Part shown: positions 26,855-36,404 of the stretch, one piece after another
How the letters are laid out: each line of letters starts with the position of its first letter
Numbering within the stretch: the first letter of the stretch is position 1
Assembly (NCBI RefSeq): GCF_001467585.1
Contig: NZ_LNXY01000020.1
Span: forward strand, 989,074-1,053,073
Direction of reading: 5' to 3'
DNA from: Legionella drozanskii LLAP-1
GTDB lineage: Bacteria; Pseudomonadota; Gammaproteobacteria; Legionellales; Legionellaceae
DNA: 64,000 nt
Translations under genes and position numbers: made by a program
Notes under the pieces: generated by a model
What the model saw: the letters and a program-made list of their open reading frames with translations, nothing else
The model's database searches: none
What the model was told of the DNA's origin: nothing

Positions 26855-28087
26855 CTAGTCAATTGGTCTTATTGGCAACAACAATGAAGCGTTTTGAGTT
26901 CCCAGATCTGGAATTAAAGTTCCAAGCTCTGGACTACCTAATCCCGTCACATAATCATAACCATCTTGAGCAGAACAGAAATAGTCACAATCACCGTTGA
27001 TACCTGAACTGACATCGTTAAAATTGTAAATGTAACTGCCAGTATTGGAGTTTGCAATTGCATACAATAGGTTAGTTAAGTTTCCACCTAAAGTAGAACC
27101 TATCGATGAATTCGCAACTGCTGCAATAGCAGCCCATTGAGGGGCGCCAGCACTTGTTCCGCCCACCACTTGCCAGCCTGTGCCTTCATCGCTTGGCACT
27201 GAGTTGTAAACAGCAAATCCAGTCTGAGGATCAGCATTATAAGCCACATCAGGTACACCGCGCATGTCATTAGCTTGCGGTGTGGGTAAACCGCTTTGGC
27301 TTGCCGGCCAAGCTTCTATCGCACTTAATCCACCGCCACTTCCGGACCAAGCTGTTTCACCATGGTAGTTTCCATGAGAATCAACGGTTAAAGTAGTTCC
27401 ACCAACGCCCAAGACATAAGGTGAAGAAGCGGGATACATTGTACCTGCTCCATTGTCGCCAGAAGAAGCTACGAAAGTGACTTTAGGATTGCTGAAGATT
27501 TGATCGTAAGTAGTTTGTTGAGCAAATTCACCACCACCCCAACTCATAGAAACCACGGTCGCTCCCTTGTCAACGGCAACTTGGATGGCTTTAAATAAAT
27601 CTTCTAGGCTATCACTTGCGGCTTCCACAAGCATAATCTTGGCTTCTGGCGCCATTGCATAAGCCCATTCGACATCAAGTGCAATTTCTCCTGACCAACC
27701 TGCATCGGTTCTTGGCCTTTTACCACTGGCATAAATTTTCTTAAAACAGCCGTTCTTAGTAGTACAAGAAGGTAAGCCAAAATTTTTGGTGAATACGCCT
27801 AAGTCAGCTTCGATACGTGGATCGTCAAAAGCATCGACAATCGCAATAATCTGTCCCTTTCCTTTCGCAGGAATGGTATTAAAACCATAGGCATTACGAA
27901 CTTGATTGGGGGTAAGTCCTGAAGGCATCAGATGAGAAGTGTGTGGCTTATAATGGATCGGATGGGTCGCAACGCCTGGTGCAACTGCTGGTGCATCCGC
28001 TAGGGCATGAGCTTGTGTGCTTAATATACCCAATAGTACTGGCGCAACAAGTGACTTTAACTGGAAACTATCCAATCTTTTTTTCAT
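26855..28087 (-). CDS. S53 (sedolisin/kumamolisin-like) serine-carboxyl peptidase, secreted
   Basis: 410 residues with a signal peptide (1-30, cleavage near AHALA). S53 catalytic residues are all visible: E134 and D138 in GEIALDVEWAYAMAPEA, D211 in SSGDNGAG and S312 in GGTSAGAPQWAA. A C-terminal F-N-D-V-S-S-G matches the calcium site. Unlike kumamolisin and sedolisins, which carry a propeptide of about 180 residues, only about 60 residues separate signal peptide and catalytic domain. It should be an exported acid protease. RBS AAGGAGA is ideal. Confidence 0.88.
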   Translation of the reverse strand: MKKRLDSFQLKSLVAPVLLGILSTQAHALADAPAVAPGVATHPIHYKPHTSHLMPSGLTPNQVRNAYGFNTIPAKGKGQIIAIVDAFDDPRIEADLGVFTKNFGLPSCTTKNGCFKKIYASGKRPRTDAGWSGEIALDVEWAYAMAPEAKIMLVEAASDSLEDLFKAIQVAVDKGATVVSMSWGGGEFAQQTTYDQIFSNPKVTFVASSGDNGAGTMYPASSPYVLGVGGTTLTVDSHGNYHGETAWSGSGGGLSAIEAWPASQSGLPTPQANDMRGVPDVAYNADPQTGFAVYNSVPSDEGTGWQVVGGTSAGAPQWAAIAAVANSSIGSTLGGNLTNLLYAIANSNTGSYIYNFNDVSSGINGDCDYFCSAQDGYDYVTGLGSPELGTLIPDLGTQNASLLLPIRPID

Positions 28088-28290
28088 TACATCTCCTTAT
28101 AAATTAATACATCCTAAAGCTTGGTGGTCTATCTTAGACATTCTGTTTTTCTAACAAGAAAAACTTTGCAAGTTAGCCCCGACAGATCCTGTCATAGCGA
28201 CATTAATTTGTCTAGTTTCTAAAAAAATTTGCTTAGGCTTAATGAGGCTAATCCCCCCTCGCTTAATCGGGGTTCACTTTGACACCTACC

Positions 28291-29484
28291 TCACTCACTA
28301 CGCAACGAAGCCATTGGTTCCAATTTGGCAGCGCGTCTTGCGGGATAAAAACCAAAGAAAATACCCGTCGCCACGGATACAGCGAAGCCCGCCAAAGGCG
28401 GAATAAAATAGATAGTAAAAAACCAATCACTAAAATAGGCTACCACACGCGTAAAAATCAACCCCAGGATGACACCCAAAACGCCGCCTAAAAGTGAAAG
28501 CATGACGGACTCCACTAGAAAAAGAGTTTGAATTTCTTTGTTCCTTGCACCCACTGCTTTGCGTATTCCGATTTCTTTTTTACGTTCACTGACCGAGACT
28601 AACATAACATTCATCACACCAATACCGCCCACTAAGAGTGAAATAGAGCCAATAACTGCGAGTAAAAGCGTAAAAATATGACCTTGACTTTCCATGCTCT
28701 CAATAATTTGTTTAGCACTTCGTGGGAAAAGATTTAACTTAGGCGCCTGTGAAATGAGAATTTGTTTTACCTGCTCAATCACCTCATCGATGGGACTTTC
28801 AGGTTTTAATAATAGTACCGCATTATTAATTTTATTGTCCTTACTCACTAAAGCCATTCCGGCTATGGGAATAATCGCCGATTGATTAATGTCTTCATTA
28901 AAAAAACCATTTTCTTTCCAAGGCTCTGCAATGCCAATGATGGTGTATAATGAGCGCCCAATTTGTAATTGTTTGCCAAGCGGATCTTCAAAACTAACTT
29001 CCTGTAATTGACGCGCTAAACCATCTCCAATCACACAATAGTGCTCAAATGATTCGAGAAAGGAAACAAAATGACCGCGAGCCAGTTTCACATTGATGAT
29101 TTTTTTTAGGGATTCATCGGCGCCAATAATCGCCCCCTGCACAACTTTTCCGGCAAAACTAATGGGTTGATAGCCTGTGCTGTAGGGGGCAATTTGTAAA
29201 ACAGCAGGAACACGCTCCGGAATTTGCCGCCAAACTGACAGGGGGATTTCATTCTCGCCATTATTCGATTGACTGGTGGTTTTTTGATAGACAGAGATGG
29301 CGAGTAAATCAGTGCCAAGTGCTTTAAATTGCGCCAATGCTTTTTCAGTCGCCAATTGCCCACAGCTAATCAAAGCAACCACAGCAGCCGTACCCACTAG
29401 AATGCCTAACACCGCAAGAAAAGATCGTAATTTCGCAGCGGCTAAATTGATTAAAGCTTGTTGAAAATGACTCATCAGCGTCAT
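28291..29484 (-). CDS. MacB-type ABC transporter permease
   Basis: 397 residues. One membrane helix near the N-terminus, a large periplasmic MacB-PCD domain (about 45-270), then three C-terminal FtsX helices with G-G-I-G-V-M-N-V-M-L-V-S-V, the EIGIRKAVGA coupling helix and GFYPARRAA near the end. Unlike E. coli MacB, the ATPase is a separate gene, overlapping by ATGA. Last gene of the tolC-macA-ATPase-permease operon. The pump probably exports a peptide, siderophore or lipid-like substrate; substrate unknown. Confidence 0.88.
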   Translation of the reverse strand: MTLMSHFQQALINLAAAKLRSFLAVLGILVGTAAVVALISCGQLATEKALAQFKALGTDLLAISVYQKTTSQSNNGENEIPLSVWRQIPERVPAVLQIAPYSTGYQPISFAGKVVQGAIIGADESLKKIINVKLARGHFVSFLESFEHYCVIGDGLARQLQEVSFEDPLGKQLQIGRSLYTIIGIAEPWKENGFFNEDINQSAIIPIAGMALVSKDNKINNAVLLLKPESPIDEVIEQVKQILISQAPKLNLFPRSAKQIIESMESQGHIFTLLLAVIGSISLLVGGIGVMNVMLVSVSERKKEIGIRKAVGARNKEIQTLFLVESVMLSLLGGVLGVILGLIFTRVVAYFSDWFFTIYFIPPLAGFAVSVATGIFFGFYPARRAAKLEPMASLRSE

Positions 29485-30170
29485 TGTCGACTCTCTGCAA
29501 TAATCTGCCCATCAGCGATAGTGATGCGCCTCGCGCATTGCGCTGCAACTTGTTCATCATGGGTAACTAAAATAATGGTGCGGCCTTCTTTATGCAAAGC
29601 CAAAAATAAATTCATTACTTCGGTGCCTGTACGCGAGTCCAAGGCACCTGTCGGCTCATCCGCTAAAATAACTCTGGGCTCTCCGACTAAAGCACGTGCA
29701 ATAGCAACTCGCTGTTGTTGTCCTCCGGATAATTGCGTCGGACGATGCTCTGCAAAAGCTTTCATTCCCACACGTGCGAGTGCAGAACTGGCGCGTTCTT
29801 TTATTTCGTCAGGAAGGACATGCCGATAAGTTAAAGGGAGTGCAACATTTTGTTGAGCACTAAAGCGAGGTAGCAAATTAAATTGTTGAAATACGAAACC
29901 GATGGTTTGATTGCGTAAAGCCGCTAAAGCATCATCCTCTAAACCCGCAATATTATTGCCTTGCAGTAAATAATTACCGCCATCAGGCTTATCCAGCAAG
30001 CCAATGATATTCATCAATGTTGACTTACCCGAACCTGAAGCACCCACAATAGCAAGTAACTCGCCTTCCTCAACGGTTAAAGAAACTTCTCTTAAAACAG
30101 TTGAACTTAGACCGCCAATTTCATAGGTTTTTACGATATTATCCAAGGCAATTAACGACCGATTAATCAT
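29481..30170 (-). CDS. MacB/LolD-type ABC transporter ATPase
   Basis: 229 residues from ATG 30170, chosen because it overlaps the upstream stop by 8 bases and begins a normal ABC domain; a longer frame from 30233 adds residues out of the upstream gene. Walker A GASGSGKST (about 43-51), Q-loop FQQFNLL, signature LSGGQQQR, Walker B VILADEPTGALD and the H-loop THD are intact. It powers the permease encoded next in the operon. Confidence 0.9.
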   Translation of the reverse strand: MINRSLIALDNIVKTYEIGGLSSTVLREVSLTVEEGELLAIVGASGSGKSTLMNIIGLLDKPDGGNYLLQGNNIAGLEDDALAALRNQTIGFVFQQFNLLPRFSAQQNVALPLTYRHVLPDEIKERASSALARVGMKAFAEHRPTQLSGGQQQRVAIARALVGEPRVILADEPTGALDSRTGTEVMNLFLALHKEGRTIILVTHDEQVAAQCARRITIADGQIIAESRQ

Positions 30171-31308
30171 AGGCCACCACATCACCCGCCTTAAGCCCGG
30201 AAGCAACAACGACTTTATCGGCAAGCGCAGCACCCGTTGTTACAACACGCGTTTCGCTCGCTCCGTTTCCTGCTTGTAATTGGACAATCGATTTTCCTTT
30301 TTCTTGCTTCACCGCCGAAATGGGTACTAATAATTGCTCGTCATTATTAATTGCAATTTCGATAGCGGCACTCATACCCACTTTAACCCAAGCTCGCTGA
30401 GTTTCACTCAGTTCTTTAACCTCAACAACCGCACTAAATGAAGGCAAAGCCCCCCCTGCAGTCGTAGAAGCTTGCGCATTAATAGCAATCAGCTCACCCT
30501 TTAACTGCTGTCGACCTAAAGCGACACCGGTTACATTAGCCAACATACCTGGGCGCAGTTTATCAATATCGATTTCAGGTATATCTATCTCCACGCTGAC
30601 TCCAGTTAAATCACCTACCAGGGCAATCACCTGCCCGGATTTAACCGTCGAACCAACGCTCAATTTTCCCGATTTCTCATCTGCCGCAGTTTTAGGAGGA
30701 TAAAGTAAAACACCATCCGAGGGAGCCTTTAAATGAATTAAATTATGTTGACCGGTCAATGCCTGCCGAACTTTGTCAAATTCCGCAATGGTCAATTCCG
30801 ATATGTGCTGGGCATTGCCATCATCCATTTTTTCCAACATTTCGGTGAGCTTGCGAGTTGTTTGTATTAAACTGACCTTGGCCGTTGCCAAGCTTGATTT
30901 TTCACTTAGATAATTATTTTTCGATAAAAGCCCGGCATCCCACAGTTCTTGTGTACCATGAAATTTTGCTTGAGTGACCGTAAAATTATCTTTCGCTTTG
31001 AGGTATTCAGTGAGCGTATCGTTATATTGTTTCTGCAATTCGTTGGAATTTAAAGTTATAACGACATCCCCTTTTTTCACCTGCTGACCATAATGGTAAT
31101 GCATGGTTTCAACCACTGCATCCATGGGGCTTGTGAGCGTGCTTTCTCGCAGAGGTTGTATAGTCCCTGTAAAAAACAAGGATTTATGAACCGTTTCTGG
31201 TTTCACCACATAGGTTTGGACACCACTCTTTTTTTGTTCGACCTGGCTTCCACAGCTTTGCAATAAACTCATTAAAGCAAGAATTACTAATATTAATCCG
31301 TATTTCAT
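30163..31308 (-). CDS. MacA/HlyD-type periplasmic adaptor, lipoprotein
   Basis: 381 residues. The N-terminus is a lipoprotein signal (LLQSC, Cys about 19), anchoring it in the inner membrane. The order is: barrel-sandwich half (about 45-80, G-T-I-Q-P and G-Q-Q-V-K-K-G-D-V), coiled-coil hairpin (about 88-185), second lipoyl half (LKAPSDGVL) and beta-barrel (D-I-P-E-.D-I-D-K-L-R-P-G-M). This is the adaptor of a tripartite efflux pump, bridging the MacB-like permease to TolC. Start overlaps the tolC-like stop by 4 bases. Confidence 0.9.
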   Translation of the reverse strand: MKYGLILVILALMSLLQSCGSQVEQKKSGVQTYVVKPETVHKSLFFTGTIQPLRESTLTSPMDAVVETMHYHYGQQVKKGDVVITLNSNELQKQYNDTLTEYLKAKDNFTVTQAKFHGTQELWDAGLLSKNNYLSEKSSLATAKVSLIQTTRKLTEMLEKMDDGNAQHISELTIAEFDKVRQALTGQHNLIHLKAPSDGVLLYPPKTAADEKSGKLSVGSTVKSGQVIALVGDLTGVSVEIDIPEIDIDKLRPGMLANVTGVALGRQQLKGELIAINAQASTTAGGALPSFSAVVEVKELSETQRAWVKVGMSAAIEIAINNDEQLLVPISAVKQEKGKSIVQLQAGNGASETRVVTTGAALADKVVVASGLKAGDVVAYD

Positions 31309-32933
31309 CCGCCATACCTAAGTTTAATTTGCCAATAATCCAATGTTTTTCCCAAAATGCGATCCAGAGTAGATAATTGATTAAGATACGCGATTTTCGC
31401 ACTAATTAAGCCCATTTGCGCTTGAATTAATTGGTTTTGCGTATTATTCACATCTAAAGCACTTGCAATACCGGCCTGTTGTTTTTTCTTTTCTAATTCA
31501 TAAGACTTTTCTGCTAAAGCAACTTGTTTTTCTGCAAGCTGATAACGTTTAGCTAAACTCTCAATAGAGTTGATGGTATTCGTAATTGTCGTTTCTAACG
31601 CCCGCTTCATCGCGATAAGGTTTAGGCGATCTTTTTCTAGGCGCACCTTTGCCGAAATGAGTTGATTCCGGCGATTAATATCATGCAGAGGAACTGTTAA
31701 GGTGACTCTGGCCGTTTGATTCATATTTTGGCCATTATAGATCGTTGGAAAACCACGTTGTCTATCAACTTGATTGATACTGCCCGTTTGCACATTAGCA
31801 CCAACATCCAGTTGCCAAAGCTGCTGATTTTTCGCCTGGGCATAGGCTCTTTCATCCGCACGCAGCGCCATTGTTTGGGCTAAATATTGGGTGTTGTGCG
31901 CCAGCGCCCAATCAATGGATTCTTTCATCTTTGGCACTCTGAGATGTTCAACGACAACATTACTCGGCACCGATAAGCGCATTTTAGGATCAAGTCCAAT
32001 AGTTTGCAGTAAATCTTGAGCTGCTATTTTAAAATCATTCTCCGCCTGCTCCACCATCAGACTAAGGGATTCAATTTGATAGGATTGTTGAATGTTACCC
32101 GTTGGCTCCAATTGCCCGGCGGCAATCTTTTTCTCATTAATTTCATAAGTCTTACGTGCTTCTTGTAACTGTAATTTTTGATTTTGTAAATTATTACCAC
32201 TTAAGATGAGTGCACGATAAGCGGTGATCACTTGCGTGACCTGGTCAATCACCGATTGTTGCAAATTTAATTTATTTAACCACTCAGCATCCATGGCATC
32301 CAATAAACCCGCCTCATTCGCTGCCCTGCCAAATCCGCGCAATAAGGGCTGGTTAATCGAAAAATTGAGTACCGGCGAATAACTGTTGTAATTGGAAACA
32401 TTATTATCAATATTCAAACCAAGCTGCGTTCCTAATTTGGTTTTTAAATTCAACTCCGGGGAAGCGATATAACTCTTATTGGTCGTATTACCCACCCCGC
32501 TATAACGACTTTTTTCAATTGCAGCAGACCCCGCTAGCGCATACTGTAGCTCAAACTCATTATGGGCTAGACGCAATTGATAGCGTTGAATAATCCGATC
32601 CAATTCCGCATTTTGAATATTAGGATTGTAGCGAAGAGCAAGCAAAATCGCTTCCCGCAAACTTAAGCGCTGGGCTTTTTTATGACGTATATCGGGAGAG
32701 GTTGGTAAATCCACCCAATTATTGAGCATGAATTCAGGGTTGCTTATCGCTTTTTGCAAGCGATCTTCCGCTTCGGAAACATGGGCTGCCTCATCACTAG
32801 GTTTATCGACCCAACGATATAGCGTTGTTGGTTCTAGTGACTTCACAGGAGCGGGGTTAGCGGCAAACAATGAGCTACTTAGGGCCAGGCAATAGCCAAG
32901 CATCAAGCACTGCCAATTCTTTAAAAAAGCCAC
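31305..32933 (-). CDS. TolC-family outer-membrane efflux protein
   Basis: 542 residues, signal peptide (about 1-24, ending LFAA), then two internally repeated outer-membrane-efflux domains of long coiled helices (about 95-300 and 320-525) with LREAILLALRYNPNIQNAE and the repeated A-Q-L-E/A-G-I-A-S-A-L-D-V-N-N-T motifs. The GTG start at 32933 fits the signal peptide. First gene of the four-gene operon; together they form a complete type I/MacAB-like tripartite exporter from cytoplasm to outside. Confidence 0.88.
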   Translation of the reverse strand: MAFLKNWQCLMLGYCLALSSSLFAANPAPVKSLEPTTLYRWVDKPSDEAAHVSEAEDRLQKAISNPEFMLNNWVDLPTSPDIRHKKAQRLSLREAILLALRYNPNIQNAELDRIIQRYQLRLAHNEFELQYALAGSAAIEKSRYSGVGNTTNKSYIASPELNLKTKLGTQLGLNIDNNVSNYNSYSPVLNFSINQPLLRGFGRAANEAGLLDAMDAEWLNKLNLQQSVIDQVTQVITAYRALILSGNNLQNQKLQLQEARKTYEINEKKIAAGQLEPTGNIQQSYQIESLSLMVEQAENDFKIAAQDLLQTIGLDPKMRLSVPSNVVVEHLRVPKMKESIDWALAHNTQYLAQTMALRADERAYAQAKNQQLWQLDVGANVQTGSINQVDRQRGFPTIYNGQNMNQTARVTLTVPLHDINRRNQLISAKVRLEKDRLNLIAMKRALETTITNTINSIESLAKRYQLAEKQVALAEKSYELEKKKQQAGIASALDVNNTQNQLIQAQMGLISAKIAYLNQLSTLDRILGKTLDYWQIKLRYGG

Positions 32934-33052
32934 TACCCATAATCCTATAAATCTTCGTGTTTAAAATTAAACCATATTTTAAGCAAATACAGAAGTGTTT
33001 TGCACTTTCTCTTTATAGAAAAGTCAGACTAAGCTCGTGTATTGTGCAAAAT

Positions 33053-35377
33053 CTAATAGGTAATTGCACAACGGACGTAGAGTTCAATAGTTTTCGGGTC
33101 TGTTCCTGATGTTGGTACAGAGGGAACAAAACTGACCCAGGTAGCCGTCTGTGCATCAACCTGAGTAGAACTCCAATAAAGAGTTGAAGTAAAATTACCA
33201 AATCCTAGATTTGCCAACTGCTGTATGGCAGTTAACTGAGCAGAAGCAGGTAAAAACCAACCTGGACCTAAATTTTGACAGGCCGTTGCAGCAGGAGATG
33301 GAAAAAGGGGACTCTGACTAAGCATAGCTTGTGTGTTACTAGCCCCATCCGTTGAGCTTGTTGCAGTAGTATTAGCAGCCAATACTTGCCAAGCCGCATT
33401 AGTACTCTGATCCACTAAATTTGCAACCGATATTCCGCCGTTAGTGTCAAAAACCAACCCACCATTGTAGAGAAAAGCAATGGCCACGGTAGGAGAGGTT
33501 GGCGAAGTGTTGTCGCCACTAACGACTATTCCACCTTGTCCCACATAGGGAGTTGTTGAGCTCAAGTCGATTTGACAACTTTGCCCAGGTGCCAGGTCGT
33601 TGCAATTTACATCAATTATTTCTTGAACAGTCAGCCAAGTTCCAGGAGTGCGTATTCGGACGTTGGTCGCATGTGCTGATCCGGGAGCTGAAACATTAGT
33701 AATAGTAAATTGGGTGAGCGTTATTTGATCTGCCGTGATAGTAGCAATCGTCGGGCTTACCGATAAAACAGGCAGTGCTGTAGTATTAATTTGTAAGACG
33801 GGCGCATTGGTATTAGACCCACTAATGACCACATCCTCAGTGCCTGGAGTCGCTGCAGAAAAAAATCCCAGCTCACAAAACTGACCAGGAGCAAGATCAA
33901 AAGGAATAGAATTACAAGGAGCGGTACTTATAGCCGAATCATAAAGAGTAGAGGGATTGGGTTGTATATTCAGTGCAGTTGCTGTTCCCGAAGTATTGGT
34001 AACTGTTGTGGTGCCAGAACCATTTACCAAAAGATTGAGAGTCGTTGGCGACAGAGTGATAATCACTTCTGAAACGCTGACTGGAACTAGGACAGTATTC
34101 GTATTGGTGCCGCTGATAAAAATTGAGGCCCCAAGCTGCGATGTTGTACTGTTTGAGTTAAACGTTATTGTACAACTAGCACCCGGCGCTAAACTTGCGG
34201 GGCAAGTATTACCGCCGGGTGGTATTGTTAGATAGTTCGGAAAAGAAGTAGCAGTTACCCCAAGTGCTGGAAACGAAAATTGCGAAGTATTGGTGATAGT
34301 GAGCATAGCACTACTATTGGTAGTCATAGTTAAAGAAGAGGGACTCACAGAAATAGTGGCCTGCTGCACATAAACCTTCACAAATGTAGCATTGGTATTA
34401 GTGCCCTGAATCTGAAAATTGATGCCGTTAGGATATAAAGTAGAGCCGGCACTAAAGTTAATAGTGCAGGAACCAAGAGGAGGTAGCGTGCCGCAATTAT
34501 TAGTCTGAGCGATATTAATTCCAGCTGGAGTAATTATGGTAACCCCTTGTGCTGTAAAATTAGGAGAAAAATTCGTAAGAGTTACTGACCCTTTTCCACC
34601 ATTAACATAAAGGTGCAATGTACTTGGATTCGCGCCAATCGGTACTAAAGTAGCCGATATAGGAATAATTAACTGATTGGTGTTTGACCCCATAATAGAC
34701 ATCGAAGTCACAGCAGGCACTTGTGAACCAAAATAAATATCACAAGAGGTGGATGGAGGTATATTGACGGGACAGGTGCTAGCAACTACGGAAATTCCAG
34801 TGTTAGTAAGAAAACGGGCATTGAAGTGCTGCGCAAAACCAATGGTACTCGTATTCGTCAGAGTTAATTTTCCCAGATTTCCAACTCCAAACGCTACAGC
34901 AGTAGGAACTGCGGTCAGGGTGACGGGGACAGTTGGGCCTAAACTTACCTGAATCATATCCGTTGGAGACGGTTGAGAACACAGAAAAGGATCGGGACGA
35001 TTATCGCCTGGCCCCATTGTTTTGCAAACTTCAGGTCCGGAATTTATCCCACTGTTCGACATTTCAGGGCCAACTAATTGCAAAGTCATAAGGCAAGCTT
35101 CGCCCGGTTTTAAGGTGAAAGGAAATCTACAGTGGCCGGGAGATCCTGTGACGATATGGTGAACGCCTGCTATGGGAACTGTCGTTAATTCACGGGTGAT
35201 CGCGGTGTTGTTAATAACAAAGTATTGAATCAACACGGCACCGTTGGCCGGCATAGTAATCGGTGCCCTGATGACCGGAATGATACTGAATTTAACTTCG
35301 CTCGCTTGTACAACTGCAGTCATGATCACTAGGAAAATCGCAATCATCCATTGCCAAAAAAATGAAGCCTTCTTCAT
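33053..35377 (-). CDS. Secreted Ig-like repeat protein with DUF1566-like C-terminal module
   Basis: 774 residues from ATG 35377 (AAGGA about 9 bases upstream). Signal peptide, then about six beta-rich repeats of 85-110 residues, each closing with a Cys pair of the form C-.L-.P-G-.S-C-.I-.F preceded by G-S-N-T-N. These look like disulfide-stabilised Ig-like domains. The last 135 residues, with G-W-F-L-P-A-S-A-Q-L and YWSSTQ, resemble the DUF1566/Lcl C-type module of Legionella adhesins. Probably a surface or secreted adhesin. It and the following OMP gene are 36 bases apart and likely co-transcribed. Confidence 0.65.
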   Translation of the reverse strand: MKKASFFWQWMIAIFLVIMTAVVQASEVKFSIIPVIRAPITMPANGAVLIQYFVINNTAITRELTTVPIAGVHHIVTGSPGHCRFPFTLKPGEACLMTLQLVGPEMSNSGINSGPEVCKTMGPGDNRPDPFLCSQPSPTDMIQVSLGPTVPVTLTAVPTAVAFGVGNLGKLTLTNTSTIGFAQHFNARFLTNTGISVVASTCPVNIPPSTSCDIYFGSQVPAVTSMSIMGSNTNQLIIPISATLVPIGANPSTLHLYVNGGKGSVTLTNFSPNFTAQGVTIITPAGINIAQTNNCGTLPPLGSCTINFSAGSTLYPNGINFQIQGTNTNATFVKVYVQQATISVSPSSLTMTTNSSAMLTITNTSQFSFPALGVTATSFPNYLTIPPGGNTCPASLAPGASCTITFNSNSTTSQLGASIFISGTNTNTVLVPVSVSEVIITLSPTTLNLLVNGSGTTTVTNTSGTATALNIQPNPSTLYDSAISTAPCNSIPFDLAPGQFCELGFFSAATPGTEDVVISGSNTNAPVLQINTTALPVLSVSPTIATITADQITLTQFTITNVSAPGSAHATNVRIRTPGTWLTVQEIIDVNCNDLAPGQSCQIDLSSTTPYVGQGGIVVSGDNTSPTSPTVAIAFLYNGGLVFDTNGGISVANLVDQSTNAAWQVLAANTTATSSTDGASNTQAMLSQSPLFPSPAATACQNLGPGWFLPASAQLTAIQQLANLGFGNFTSTLYWSSTQVDAQTATWVSFVPSVPTSGTDPKTIELYVRCAITY

Positions 35378-35413
35378 ATATCCCAATCCTTGAAGGAATC
35401 GTATTTTACTTAA

Positions 35414-36211
35414 TTAAGACATGTAAGTAATGCCGAGTTGTAATTCATGGGTACGCAAGTTATTGATATGCGGTCCATTACCAAGTGTTTGTGCAATAGC
35501 AGGGCCTAAATTAGACCTTCCCCAATCTGCAAACTCATAACCCAAAGACACACGCCAGTTATCATCAAGCAAGGTTTCTAAGCCGGTACCTAGAGTATAA
35601 CTAAAGGCTGATCTACTCTTATCGCTAAATGAGGGGGCAGGAATTTCTTGGACTAGTAACGTATTAATCGTAAAACCCGAAGAATGGTTATACCCTACTC
35701 CTGCACTACCACTGAGGTAAAGGAATACATCATAAAACTCGGGGTCGTATAACATCTTTCCTTTTACTGCCCCGCGTACATTTCGTACCCCATAGGAATA
35801 GGTAAAATTGCCAAAGTCCAGGTTGGAATCTTCATAGACTAGGCCTCGGGTTCTCACTTGCGAAGAGGCACCGACTGTCAAACCGAGTTGCCCGATCACG
35901 ACGGAGTTGATATTGCCATATAAGCCTAAAAAGAATTCGCCGGTAAATAAGGTATTAGTCCCTCTAGCTGTTGAAACTAATTTGATTGTACGACTCACGG
36001 GGAATGGGATATACGACTTGGTGACATTGGGCTGTAGGGTGAGAACTTGCCCTTCCCCTGGCCTTGCCCAGGCTGGACCGACACTGAGAGTGGCAACTAC
36101 TGGCCAACCGCTTCTATCGTCGTAACTCGAATTTGAATACATGCTTCCCGCGAAAACCTCAGTTGCTAAAACACAACCTAGTAACCCCATCAGCAGTTTT
36201 TTTATTGTCAT
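35414..36211 (-). CDS. Outer-membrane beta-barrel protein (opacity/OmpW-like)
   Basis: 265 residues: signal peptide (1-21, ending VFA-GS), then alternating amphipathic strands with Gly/Tyr/Ser-rich turns, D-N-W-R-V-S-L-G-Y-E-F-A-D-W-G near residue 220 and a terminal strand G-I-T-Y-M-S. This fits the eight-stranded porin-like OMP families common in Legionella. Probable partner or neighbour of the Ig-repeat protein, which follows it on the same strand. Confidence 0.75.
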   Translation of the reverse strand: MTIKKLLMGLLGCVLATEVFAGSMYSNSSYDDRSGWPVVATLSVGPAWARPGEGQVLTLQPNVTKSYIPFPVSRTIKLVSTARGTNTLFTGEFFLGLYGNINSVVIGQLGLTVGASSQVRTRGLVYEDSNLDFGNFTYSYGVRNVRGAVKGKMLYDPEFYDVFLYLSGSAGVGYNHSSGFTINTLLVQEIPAPSFSDKSRSAFSYTLGTGLETLLDDNWRVSLGYEFADWGRSNLGPAIAQTLGNGPHINNLRTHELQLGITYMS

Positions 36212-36404
36212 TCTACATCCCAGTATCGATTTCCAAACTCAATGATTTATACCCTATTCAGAAAGTTTTTTCTACGTATCATTCATTTCTTTCAGAGGTG
36301 ATTTCCATCTTTTATTTAGTCCTTTCAAACTCTGGGAGTTCCCGATTAGTAGGATGATTCCTTAGCGGGAGAGGGATAGAACGGGTTATTGGCCAATGCC
36401 GAAT

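Noticed and set aside
33957..34235. Antisense open frames inside the Ig-repeat protein gene
   Set aside because: They arise from the repetitive Thr/Asn/Ser codon pattern of the real gene; no start signals.
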